Positions 1 to 6,423 of a stretch of DNA of 6,651 nt are shown one piece after another. Positions within the stretch are counted from its first letter, which is position 1. Every line of letters starts with the position of its first letter. Made by a program: the position numbers and the translations under genes. Source of the stretch: Planctomycetota bacterium (GTDB lineage: Bacteria > Planctomycetota > Phycisphaerae > Sedimentisphaerales > Anaerobacaceae); assembly GCA_022567055.1 (NCBI GenBank), contig JADFHU010000318.1:1-6651 (forward strand), in the 5' to 3' direction. Below the pieces are notes generated by a model. It was given only the letters and a program-made list of their open reading frames with translations, was not told the DNA's origin and did no database searches.

Positions 1-87
1 GGCGTCTCCCTGTCGCAGATGTATCAACGATACTTCGGAGAAACCCCTGGGAGCTTTCGTCATTCGGGAAGGATCAAAAGTAACTGA
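1..87 (+). CDS. C-terminal end of a probable AraC-family transcriptional regulator (5' end outside window)
   Basis: Frame 1 is open from the first base to a TGA at 85-87 and encodes 28 residues. They read SLSQMYQRYFGETPGSFR followed by a short basic tail. This matches the end of the second helix-turn-helix of AraC/XylS regulators, where a serine-rich turn, an aromatic/basic recognition helix, a Gly-x-[ST]-Pro turn and a terminal [FY]-R are typical. In polysaccharide utilisation loci such proteins usually activate the adjacent degradation genes on sensing a sugar. That role is inferred here from position: the gene lies directly upstream of, and in the same direction as, the sulfatase run. Only a short fragment is visible, so the sensor domain and the ligand class cannot be judged. 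A coincidental open frame of this length is possible, but the motif match makes it less likely. Confidence 0.6.
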   Translation, partial: GVSLSQMYQRYFGETPGSFRHSGRIKSN

Positions 88-187
88 GACAGATCATCAA
101 TGGCCGGCGGCGGCAATGCCCGGCACGCGATCGATGCCACTGGCGAAACCGGAGTGGAAGCGGCATAACTCCAATGCGAAAAACACA

Positions 188-1720
188 ATGACTATGAAAT
201 GTTTCATCCGACTGTTTTTGGCCTTCGGCATGTGCTTGCCGCTGTCCGCTTCTAGAACACAGCCAAAACCAAATGTTCTGCTAATTTCTCTGGATGATCT
301 CAACGACTGGATCGAACCTTTGGGCGGACACCCCCAGGCACAAACGCCGAACATGGCGGCCTTCGCCGAGGAGGCAGTCACATTCAGCCGGGCCTACTGC
401 GCATCACCTTCGTGCAATCCTTCCAGAACGGCGATTATGACGGGGAAAGCCCCCTACGTCACCGGTGTATACACCAATCCCCAGATTTGGCGGCATATCC
501 TTCCAAACGAAATCACCCTTCCCGAACATTTCCAAAAAGCCGGTTATTGGACGGGCGGTGCGGGGAAAATATATCACAACAACATGCCCGACCCCCGTTC
601 CTGGAACGACTATTATCCGTCGTTGCTCCAGCATTTCCCCACCTATTATTTGCCGGACATCGATGCAGCAACGGGCAAGACGATTTTTCGTAAACAGGAT
701 AACGAAATCCGCGAAGACGACCCCAAGGGGCTGACCGTGACCATGCCTAATTTCAAGGGCATGTACATCGCCTTCGATTGGGCGCCCCTGCCGTACGCGA
801 CAGAAGAGACCGGCGATTACGAATCCGCGAAATGGATCATTGAGCAGTTGGGCAAGAAACACGACAAGCCTTTCTTCTTGGCCTGCGGCATCTACCGGCC
901 CCACTTGCCCCTGTATGTTCCCCAGAAGTACTTCGACCGGTTTCCTCTGGACGAGGTTCGGTTGCCCGACTGCATCATTGAAGACTTGGACGACGTTCCC
1001 GCTGCCGGACGCAAACTGGCAAGGCGCCGCTATCACCACAACGTTACCCAGGCCGGACAGTGGCGGCGGGCCGTGCAGGGCTATTTGGCTGCCATCAACT
1101 ACGCCGATGACCTCACGGGAATGGTCTTGGACGCCTTGGCCGATAGCGCCTACGCGGACAACACCGTCGTGGTCATCTACTCCGACCACGGATGGCAGTT
1201 GGGCGAAAAACAACATTGGCAAAAATTTGCCCTCTGGGAAAACGTGATCAAGAGCGTGCTCATGGTCAAGACCCCCGAGGGAATGCTGGGAACATTCGCG
1301 GAGAAGGCAAGAGGAACGGTATCGAACCGCAACGTTTCATTGCTGGACATTTTCCCCACCCTAACGGAACTGTGCGGGCTACCCGAAAAGCAAGGGCTGA
1401 GCGGACGTAGCTTAATTCCACTTCTGAAGAACCCGAACGCGAGCGACTGGTCCCGTCCCATCGTGACCGTCGAAAGCTGGGAGCACTTTTCCATCCGGAA
1501 GGACGACTGGCATTACATCGAATACGGCGACGGCACGGCGGAACTATACAATCTGGCTGAGGACCCGGAGGAGTGGCGGAACTTGGCGGGCGCTCCCCAA
1601 TACACCAAAGAGGTCGATGCGCTTCGACGCCATATTCCCCAACAGCGGAAGGAGTACACTAAAACAAAGCCCATCCGCTGGAAGGACGTGCTGTCCGGGA
1701 AAACGCAGTTCTACAAATAG
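188..1720 (+). CDS. Secreted sulfatase, iduronate-2-sulfatase-like (S1_7-type)
   Basis: Predicted to hydrolyse sulfate esters on a polysaccharide outside the cytoplasm. Starting at 188 gives 510 residues with a normal signal peptide: short n-region MTMK, hydrophobic IRLFLAFGMCLPL, likely cleavage after LSA. The frame stays open to an ATG at 116, but that adds 24 hydrophilic residues ahead of the signal. Neither start has a clear Shine-Dalgarno site, and 194 is also possible. In 188-based numbering, metal ligands D36-D37 lie in LISLDDLNDW. The formylglycine cysteine is C76 in CNPSRTAIMTG. Other active-site positions are K127/H130 in GAGKIYHN, H239 in YRPHLP, D333-H334 in YSDHGWQLGEK and K346. 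The Asp-His pair, the GKIYH variant and the spacing closely follow human iduronate-2-sulfatase, which is why the S1_7 group is preferred. The C-terminus has the usual ELYNLAEDPEEWRNLA motif. The substrate is not determined; uronate-containing sulfated glycans such as ulvan or glycosaminoglycan-like chains are plausible. First sulfatase after the regulator fragment; the next gene starts 12 nt later. Confidence 0.9.
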   Translation: MTMKCFIRLFLAFGMCLPLSASRTQPKPNVLLISLDDLNDWIEPLGGHPQAQTPNMAAFAEEAVTFSRAYCASPSCNPSRTAIMTGKAPYVTGVYTNPQIWRHILPNEITLPEHFQKAGYWTGGAGKIYHNNMPDPRSWNDYYPSLLQHFPTYYLPDIDAATGKTIFRKQDNEIREDDPKGLTVTMPNFKGMYIAFDWAPLPYATEETGDYESAKWIIEQLGKKHDKPFFLACGIYRPHLPLYVPQKYFDRFPLDEVRLPDCIIEDLDDVPAAGRKLARRRYHHNVTQAGQWRRAVQGYLAAINYADDLTGMVLDALADSAYADNTVVVIYSDHGWQLGEKQHWQKFALWENVIKSVLMVKTPEGMLGTFAEKARGTVSNRNVSLLDIFPTLTELCGLPEKQGLSGRSLIPLLKNPNASDWSRPIVTVESWEHFSIRKDDWHYIEYGDGTAELYNLAEDPEEWRNLAGAPQYTKEVDALRRHIPQQRKEYTKTKPIRWKDVLSGKTQFYK

Positions 1721-1732
1721 GTACCAGATCAC

Positions 1733-3223
1733 ATGACCCGTCGAATCTTTTCATCTATTGCGTTAGGAATCTACTTGTTCTTTGCGATTGCGCAGGCTGC
1801 AGTCGCGCAGGAGCCGCCGAACATTGTTTTTCTCTTAGCGGATGACATGGGATATGCGGACTTGGGCTGTTTCGGATCCCGAGCGATTCAAAGTCCGAAC
1901 CTGGATCGGCTCGCCGCGCAAGGCGTTCGACTAACGCACTGCTATGCGGCGAGTCCGAATTGCTCGCCGGCTCGTACGGGCATGTTGACAGGTCGCAGCC
2001 CCTACCGCGTGGGAATGTACGACTTCGCGCGCTTCAAGCCTCTGCACATTCCACGTCAGGAAGTTACGATCGCTGAACATTTGAAATCTGTTGGCTACGA
2101 GACGATGTTTGCAGGTAAGTGGCATTGTTCAGGAGATTTTGAATCGGGCAAGCAACCCTACCCGGGTGATCAAGGATTTGATCACTGGTTGGCCAACAAG
2201 TCGAACTTCGGCAAAGATCCGACAAGCTTCAAGCGGAACGGGGACGACGTCGGCAAAGTACAGGGATGGATGAGCGAGATTGTCGTGGACGAGGCGATTC
2301 AATGGCTTGAACAACGAGACAAAACCAAACCCTTTTTCACCTGCCTCTGGTTCAGCGAACCACATACGCCGGTCGTGGCTGCAGAAGAGTTTCAGGCACG
2401 CTATAGAAACGCAGCCGCCTTGAACGCGGCCAAGGCGATGGGCTATGGTGGCGAACAAGTGAAGCGAAATCCGAAATGGGACAAGCTGCCACTCTACTAC
2501 GGTTGTGTCACGATGTTGGACCATCATATTGGCCGACTGTTGACGTACCTGGACGACCGAGATCTGTCCGACAACACGATCGTCGTGTTCACTTCAGACA
2601 ATGGCCCCGAGCATCGCACTCCGACGTGTTTCGGATCACCAGGCGATCTGCGAGGTGCCAAGGGACACATTCACGAAGGAGGAATTCGCGTCCCCGGTAT
2701 CGTTCGCTGGCCGGGGAAGATCAAGGCGGGGACGGAAAGTTCCGAGCCCATCAATGGCACCGATTGGCTCCCGACACTAAGCGCGGCGGCCGGAGTGAGA
2801 ACGTCCACCGATGGCAAGATCATCGACGGTGTGAATGTGTTACCGGCGCTCATCCACGGCAATCCCGTGTCACGTGAACGTCCGATGATGTGGTGGTTGT
2901 GGCACGCACGCGGTGGATATGAGGTCGCCATGCGCGATGGAGACTATAAAATGGTGGCCACGATGTTGCCGCAGGCCAATCCCGGGGCCGTTGCAGATGC
3001 CAAGCAGCCCGCGGATTGGACGATCATGGAGTTTATCAAACGAGCTGAGCTTGGTCGGTTCGAAATGTTTAACGTAGCAAAGGATGGATCGGAATCGACC
3101 GATCTCGCCGAAGTTGAAACAGTTCGCTTCGAAGCAATGAAGAAGAAAATGGTCGCTTTGCACGCGGAAATTCGTGCCGAGGGCCCGGTGTACGAACTAG
3201 GAAGGAAGAAGAACTCGCAATGA
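1733..3223 (+). CDS. Secreted arylsulfatase-type sulfatase
   Basis: Encodes 496 residues, a normal length for a single-domain S1 sulfatase. Residues 1-25 form a signal peptide with a hydrophobic core (IALGIYLFFAIA) and a likely AVA cleavage site before QEPPN, so the enzyme should be exported. D37-D38 in FLLADDMGY are metal ligands. C77 in CSPARTGMLTG is the cysteine to be converted to formylglycine. K129 and H131 lie in AGKWH, H211 in SEPHTP, D289-N290 in TSDNGPE, and K310 in GAKGHIHEGGIRVP completes the site. All catalytic residues are present and the frame is intact. The LADDMGY/GKWH/SDNGPE/EGGIRVP set is that of the broad arylsulfatase A / GalNAc-sulfatase-like branch, distinct from the preceding gene; I cannot assign a numbered subfamily or substrate. 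The ATG at 1733 follows the previous stop by 12 nt with no strong ribosome binding site, so coupling or leaderless-like initiation is likely. The stop overlaps the next start as ATGA. Confidence 0.9.
   Translation: MTRRIFSSIALGIYLFFAIAQAAVAQEPPNIVFLLADDMGYADLGCFGSRAIQSPNLDRLAAQGVRLTHCYAASPNCSPARTGMLTGRSPYRVGMYDFARFKPLHIPRQEVTIAEHLKSVGYETMFAGKWHCSGDFESGKQPYPGDQGFDHWLANKSNFGKDPTSFKRNGDDVGKVQGWMSEIVVDEAIQWLEQRDKTKPFFTCLWFSEPHTPVVAAEEFQARYRNAAALNAAKAMGYGGEQVKRNPKWDKLPLYYGCVTMLDHHIGRLLTYLDDRDLSDNTIVVFTSDNGPEHRTPTCFGSPGDLRGAKGHIHEGGIRVPGIVRWPGKIKAGTESSEPINGTDWLPTLSAAAGVRTSTDGKIIDGVNVLPALIHGNPVSRERPMMWWLWHARGGYEVAMRDGDYKMVATMLPQANPGAVADAKQPADWTIMEFIKRAELGRFEMFNVAKDGSESTDLAEVETVRFEAMKKKMVALHAEIRAEGPVYELGRKKNSQ
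3202..3208 (+). promoter_or_regulatory. Possible ribosome binding site of the third sulfatase, inside the end of the second
   Basis: AAGGAAG lies 11 nt before the ATG at 3220, within a purine-rich stretch (3199-3211) at the 3' end of the upstream gene. Together with the ATGA stop/start overlap at 3220-3223 it supports translational coupling. Spacing is on the long side, so it may be a weak site. Confidence 0.4.
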
Positions 3224-4545
3224 AACGTCTTTTGTCGATTGCCCTGCTTGCTGGATTCGCACTCACCGCCGACGCGTATGGAGTCGATCAGCCTAACATC
3301 CTGTTTATCATGTCTGATGACCACACGACTCAGGCATTCGGCATATATGGATCAAGACTGGCATCCCTGAACCCCACTCCAAATCTCGATAAACTGGCAA
3401 ATGAGGGCATGATATTTTCCAGTGTCTTCTGCAATAACTCAATATGTACACCCAGCAGGGCATCAATTATTACAGGTCAGTATCCTCAAACCAATGGTGT
3501 ACTGGATTTGATGGGAAGGATAAATCCAGAAAAGCAATACCTGCCACAAGAAATCAAAAAAGCCGGCTACCTCACTGCCATGATAGGGAAATGGCACCTG
3601 AAAGAAGAGCCGGCTGCTTTTGATTATTACAATGTACTCCCCGGACAGGGTAGATATCATGATCCGGTAACCAGGGATTCCAATAATGGAGCCTGGCCGC
3701 GTAATACGACAGAGCACACCGGGCACTCCTCTGATGTCATCACTGATCTTAGTATTGACTGGCTGAAAAACAGGGACAAAACAAAACCCTTCTTCCTGAT
3801 GCATCATTTCAAAGCGCCTCACGATCTATTCTCCAATGCGAAGAGATATGATAGCTACCTTGAAGATACCGAAATTCCGGAGCCTGATAATCTGTATGAT
3901 CAGCCGGCACGAGGATTCGGATCAATATCAACCAGAGGGATTGATGATAGTCTGGTTGACACAATTGGAGCCTCTGTATCCAGGCGATGTAATACGTGGG
4001 GATTAGGTAAAAGACTTGGTATTGATGAAGCGCTGCCTGAACCGGGATTTACATCTGCTGTTTACCAACGGTTCCTCAAGAGATACCTTCGTTGTGTTAA
4101 AGGTGTGGATGACAATGTTAAAAGACTTGTTGATTATCTGAAGGAAGAAGGGATTTATGAGAATACCATCATCATCTACACCGGTGACCAGGGCTATTTC
4201 CTGGGGGAACACGATTTCTTTGACAAGAGATGGATGTATGAAGAAGGCATGAGAATGCCCTTTATTGTGCATTATCCTGGATCCATAGAACAGGGAAGTC
4301 GATGTGATCTGCTAATCAACAATACTGACTTTGCTCCAACCCTGATTGATATAGCAGGCGGCCAAGTGCCTGAATATATGCAGGGAAAGAGTTTCAAACG
4401 AACATTGCTTGGAGAAAAGGAAAAGGAATGGCGGGATGCGACTTATTACAGGTATTGGATGCATATGGCCCATAACCTGGGCAATCCTGCACATTTTGGC
4501 ATCAGGACAGATAAGTACAAACTTATCTTTTTTCTACGGAGTTGA
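3220..4545 (+). CDS. Secreted sulfatase, N-acetylglucosamine-6-sulfatase-like (S1_11/S1_16-type), cut short by a frameshift
   Basis: Encodes 441 residues that hold the whole catalytic core. Residues 1-19 are a signal peptide (MKRLLSIALLAGFALTADA). Metal ligands D33-D34 are in FIMSDDHTTQ. C76 in CTPSRASIITG is the formylglycine cysteine. K124 and H126 are in IGKWHLKEE, H201 in KAPHD, D323-Q324 in YTGDQGYFLGEHDF and K336 in DKRWMYEEGMRMP. The AFDYYNVLPGQG stretch after GKWHL and the DQG/DKRWMYEE motifs resemble the GlcNAc-6-sulfatase and Gal/GalNAc-4-sulfatase branches (S1_11, S1_16). Exact specificity is not resolved. The protein ends as KYKLIFFLRS, but relatives continue about 80 residues with FYG...ELYDIKEDPHE, and that sequence follows in another frame to 4792. 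An uninterrupted product would be 523 residues. From about 3300 the DNA is much lower in GC than both neighbours, and arginine is mostly AGA/AGG (16 of 25, hand count), pointing to a foreign origin. Confidence 0.85.
   Translation: MKRLLSIALLAGFALTADAYGVDQPNILFIMSDDHTTQAFGIYGSRLASLNPTPNLDKLANEGMIFSSVFCNNSICTPSRASIITGQYPQTNGVLDLMGRINPEKQYLPQEIKKAGYLTAMIGKWHLKEEPAAFDYYNVLPGQGRYHDPVTRDSNNGAWPRNTTEHTGHSSDVITDLSIDWLKNRDKTKPFFLMHHFKAPHDLFSNAKRYDSYLEDTEIPEPDNLYDQPARGFGSISTRGIDDSLVDTIGASVSRRCNTWGLGKRLGIDEALPEPGFTSAVYQRFLKRYLRCVKGVDDNVKRLVDYLKEEGIYENTIIIYTGDQGYFLGEHDFFDKRWMYEEGMRMPFIVHYPGSIEQGSRCDLLINNTDFAPTLIDIAGGQVPEYMQGKSFKRTLLGEKEKEWRDATYYRYWMHMAHNLGNPAHFGIRTDKYKLIFFLRS
4528..4533 (+). other. T6 homopolymer at the frameshift point
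   Basis: Six consecutive T follow the codons CTT ATC. With five T the reading would be K-L-I-F-F-Y-G-V-D and continue for the expected C-terminus; with six it reads K-L-I-F-F-L-R-S and stops at 4543-4545. The position is therefore known to within the run itself. Confidence 0.8.
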
Positions 4546-4792
4546 CTATGAAGATCCTCCACGAACTGATTACTGGGGCTCCCAGGCAGATATAATAACA
4601 CCGCCGGGATGGGAACTTTATGATATTAAAGAAGACCCCCATGAAATGAACAACCTGTATCATAGGTCTGAATATTCTGACATAATCAAAGAACTCAAAG
4701 GAAAGCTCAGATTGCTGCGTGAGGAGCTCAATGAAACAGATTCGAATTACCCTCATATTCAAAAGATAATTGATAAACACTGGAATGATTAA
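4532..4792 (+). pseudogene. Out-of-frame C-terminal part of the third sulfatase
   Basis: This frame encodes 86 residues, beginning FYGVDYEDPPRTDYWG and ending KIIDKHWND before a TAA at 4790-4792. It contains PPGWELYDIKEDPHEMNNLY, the conserved C-terminal motif of S1 sulfatases that follows the last strand of the small subdomain, then a charged helix (residues about 50-85). It joins the preceding gene exactly if one T is removed from the T6 run at 4528-4533, turning KLIFFLRS-stop into KLIFFYGVDYEDPP. There is no independent start or ribosome binding site, so it is not a separate gene. It is either a true frameshift mutation, a site of transcriptional or translational slippage, or a sequencing error. 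The low GC and AT-rich codons match the upstream part, which confirms that both are one gene. Confidence 0.85.
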
Positions 4793-4913
4793 AATGCAAA
4801 TTGTGGATAATGAGCCCAGATATGACCCCGTTTCAAATCCCGGCGATCCGAATCGTCCCTTGCAGGCACAAATCAAGGGCCCGGAGAAGTCCCGTAGAAA
4901 GAGGAGACCATGA
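4785..4913 (+). other. Short reading frame (42 codons) bridging the third and fourth sulfatases
   Basis: An ATG at 4785, inside the end of the third sulfatase, opens a frame that ends at the TGA at 4911-4913 and overlaps the next start as ATGA. An internal ATG at 4794 is an alternative. The product would have a proline/asparagine-rich middle (YDPVSNPGDPNRPLQAQ) and a very basic end (KSRRKRRP, partly forced by the ribosome binding site of the next gene). GC returns to about 54% here. It resembles the loose C-terminal tail of a secreted enzyme more than a free small protein. It may be the remaining 3' end of an earlier native gene, or chance. I do not recognise a family. Confidence 0.25.
4900..4906 (+). 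promoter_or_regulatory. Ribosome binding site of the fourth sulfatase
   Basis: AGAGGAG ends 3 nt before the ATG at 4910. The match to the anti-Shine-Dalgarno is good though spacing is short. It supports 4910 as the start. Confidence 0.6.
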
Positions 4914-6376
4914 CATTGAAGAAAATCACTATCGGTACCCTGTGCATGTTCTCTGCGCTAACGGTCCACGCCGCAGGCAAACCCAACGTCATCTTTCTGA
5001 TGGCCGACGACCTGGGGTACGGCGATGTCGGGTTCAACGGAAACACACTTGTCCAGACACCTCATCTCGACGGTATGGTGGCACAGGGAATTCGCTTTAC
5101 GCGTTTCTATTCCGTTGGCCCGGTCTGTTCCCCGACGCGAGCGTGCATTCAGACAGGACGGCATTGCATGCGCTTCGGTATGATCAACGTTAACTCTGGG
5201 AAACTTCCAAGCGGCGAAATCACTCTCGCGCGGATTGCGCGTGCAAAGGGGTATCGAACCGGACACTTCGGGAAATGGCACCTGGGAACGATGACCAAAG
5301 ACCCGACCTTATCGGGACCAGCGCCTAAGACCTCGGCCGAGCGCTATGGTCCGCCCTGGGAGCGCCATTACGACGTGACGTTCACCACTGAAACCAACGT
5401 TGCGACCTGGGACCCGCTTGACGAAACAGACCTGCGCATCCCCAAGCACCGCTGTCACTTCTGGTCAAATGGAGTGGAGGTCAAGGAGGATTGGCAGGGT
5501 TCATCGGAGAAGATCATCATGGATCGCGCCATCCGTTTCGTGCGAGATTCGGCCGAGAAGAAAACCCCGTTCCTCACCACAATCTGGTTCTACGGCCCGC
5601 ATTCTCCGACGCGAGCCGGCAAAGAACTTCGCGACCTTTATCCCGATCAGCCTCTCGGACGTCAGCATTACCTCGGTTCAATCACCTCGATCGACCGCGA
5701 AGTTGGCCGTCTGCGCCAGGCACTTGAGGAATCGGGTGCGGCCGAGAACACGCTTATCTTTTTCTGCTCGGACAACGGTCCAGAAGGCACCGGCGACCCG
5801 CCACCGGACTACGATCCGTATCATGGCGTCTATTACGGCGAGGCCGGTGGGTTTAAGGGGCGCAAACGGTACCTCTACAACGGTGGCGTTTGTGTTCCTG
5901 CGTTTGCCTGGTGGCCTGGAGTGATCGAGGCGGGGCGGACCGCGTACGAGCCCGTTTGCACGCTGGACTACCTTCCGACTCTCCGCGAACTGCTCGCCTA
6001 TGAAATGCCCGATGACCGACCCATCGACGGCGTGAGCATGCTGTCCCTCCTCCGCGGAGAAGCCTGGGCGCCAGACCGCTTCATACCTTTTGCATCCAAT
6101 TTGCGGCCGAAGCAATCCCCCTCTGCATCCATCATCAGTCAGGGACACAAACTCCTGCTTTGGTTTGACAAGAACAAACCTGACGAACTGTACCACCTGC
6201 AGAACGACCCCAGTGAACAAAAAAATCTGATCAGCAAACGGAAGGAGCTGGCCAACGAACTGCGGGCCAAACTGATAATCTGGCTCAAGTCCGCCCGACA
6301 CAGCTACGAACGCGGTGACTATCTCGGCCACAAGCGACAGGGAAGATTCATCCCAACACCCGGGATCGACCTATGA
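4910..6376 (+). CDS. Secreted arylsulfatase-type sulfatase
   Basis: Encodes 488 residues. The start is fixed by AGAGGAG just upstream and by the signal peptide MTLKKITIGTLCMFSALTVHA that follows directly. D33-D34 in FLMADDLGYGD bind metal. C73 in CSPTRACIQTG is the predicted formylglycine precursor. K122 and H124 are in FGKWHLG, H231 in YGPHSP, D288-N289 in CSDNGPEG and K319 in GRKRYLYNGGVCVP. All active-site positions are filled and the frame is intact. Between GKWHLG and the next core motif (about residues 128-195) there is a longer, aromatic- and proline-rich insert (GPPWERHYDVTF, ATWDPLDE) that probably shapes substrate binding. The ELYHLQNDPSEQKNL motif near residue 430 marks the usual C-terminal subdomain, followed by a basic tail. 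General arylsulfatase/GalNAc-sulfatase-like branch; substrate not determined. GC and arginine codons (almost all CGN) match the first two sulfatases, not the third. It lies 117 nt after the end of the third sulfatase. Confidence 0.9.
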   Translation: MTLKKITIGTLCMFSALTVHAAGKPNVIFLMADDLGYGDVGFNGNTLVQTPHLDGMVAQGIRFTRFYSVGPVCSPTRACIQTGRHCMRFGMINVNSGKLPSGEITLARIARAKGYRTGHFGKWHLGTMTKDPTLSGPAPKTSAERYGPPWERHYDVTFTTETNVATWDPLDETDLRIPKHRCHFWSNGVEVKEDWQGSSEKIIMDRAIRFVRDSAEKKTPFLTTIWFYGPHSPTRAGKELRDLYPDQPLGRQHYLGSITSIDREVGRLRQALEESGAAENTLIFFCSDNGPEGTGDPPPDYDPYHGVYYGEAGGFKGRKRYLYNGGVCVPAFAWWPGVIEAGRTAYEPVCTLDYLPTLRELLAYEMPDDRPIDGVSMLSLLRGEAWAPDRFIPFASNLRPKQSPSASIISQGHKLLLWFDKNKPDELYHLQNDPSEQKNLISKRKELANELRAKLIIWLKSARHSYERGDYLGHKRQGRFIPTPGIDL

Positions 6377-6423
6377 TCCGCAAGCCTAGAATGCTACCTC
6401 AGCATGGAAAGGAGCATCAATGA
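6373..6423 (+). other. 16-codon reading frame linking the fourth and fifth sulfatases by ATGA overlaps at both ends
   Basis: The ATG at 6373 overlaps the stop of the fourth sulfatase (ATGA, 6373-6376). The frame encodes MIRKPRMLPQHGKEHQ, and its TGA at 6421-6423 overlaps the ATG of the fifth sulfatase at 6420. It could pass ribosomes from one gene to the next. No family is recognisable, and a frame this short can arise by chance. Confidence 0.25.
6408..6414 (+). promoter_or_regulatory. Ribosome binding site of the fifth sulfatase
   Basis: AAAGGAG lies 5 nt before the ATG at 6420. This is the best Shine-Dalgarno site in the window and decides for 6420 over the internal ATG at 6483. Confidence 0.7.

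Larger units (their letters stand above)
3300..4805. other. Low-GC segment covering the body of the third sulfatase
   Basis: Hand counts give 54% GC for 3221-3300, 46% for 3301-3420, 40% for 3421-3540, 39% for 4081-4200 and 34% for 4681-4800. GC then returns to 54% for 4801-4910. Comparison windows in the neighbours are 56% (2521-2640) and 58% (5581-5700). Arginine codons AGA/AGG make up 16 of 25 here, against about 3 of 31 in the preceding gene and 1 of about 36 in the following one. No terminal repeats, transposase or integrase are seen at the edges. Horizontal acquisition or gene conversion of this one gene body is inferred. The edges are approximate. Confidence 0.7.

Noticed and set aside
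103..124. GC-rich inverted repeat (GCCGG / CCGGC) in the gap before the first sulfatase, considered as a terminator
   Set aside because: The stem is only five pairs with a 12-nt loop and no T-run follows, so it is not a rho-independent terminator; a role near the upstream ATG at 116 cannot be supported.
188..260. Lipoprotein signal (lipobox) in the first sulfatase around the Cys in FGMC
   Set aside because: The residues before the Cys do not fit the L-[AS]-[GA]-C pattern, and a type I cleavage site follows; no lipobox is seen in the other signal peptides either.
404..1222. Long open frame on the minus strand (272 codons) opposite the first sulfatase
   Set aside because: It mirrors a well-supported sulfatase on the plus strand, has no recognisable domain and is explained by GC-rich codon positions.
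2310..2340. Shared RDKTKPFF stretch, similar also in DNA, with the third sulfatase (3772-3795), considered as a repeat or recombination point
   Set aside because: This motif is common across sulfatases, and surrounding DNA is not similar, so conservation explains it.
4520..4545. Programmed -1 ribosomal frameshift in the third sulfatase
   Set aside because: The downstream frame needs a +1 shift (or loss of one T), and the sequence lacks a standard -1 slippery heptamer in frame.
4801..5193. Plus-strand open frame of 130 codons overlapping the start of the fourth sulfatase
   Set aside because: It overlaps the clearly real signal peptide and active-site region in a shifted frame and its product has no motif.
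5678..6331. Minus-strand open frame of 217 codons opposite the fourth sulfatase
   Set aside because: Same reason: the plus-strand gene carries complete catalytic motifs and the antisense product resembles nothing known.
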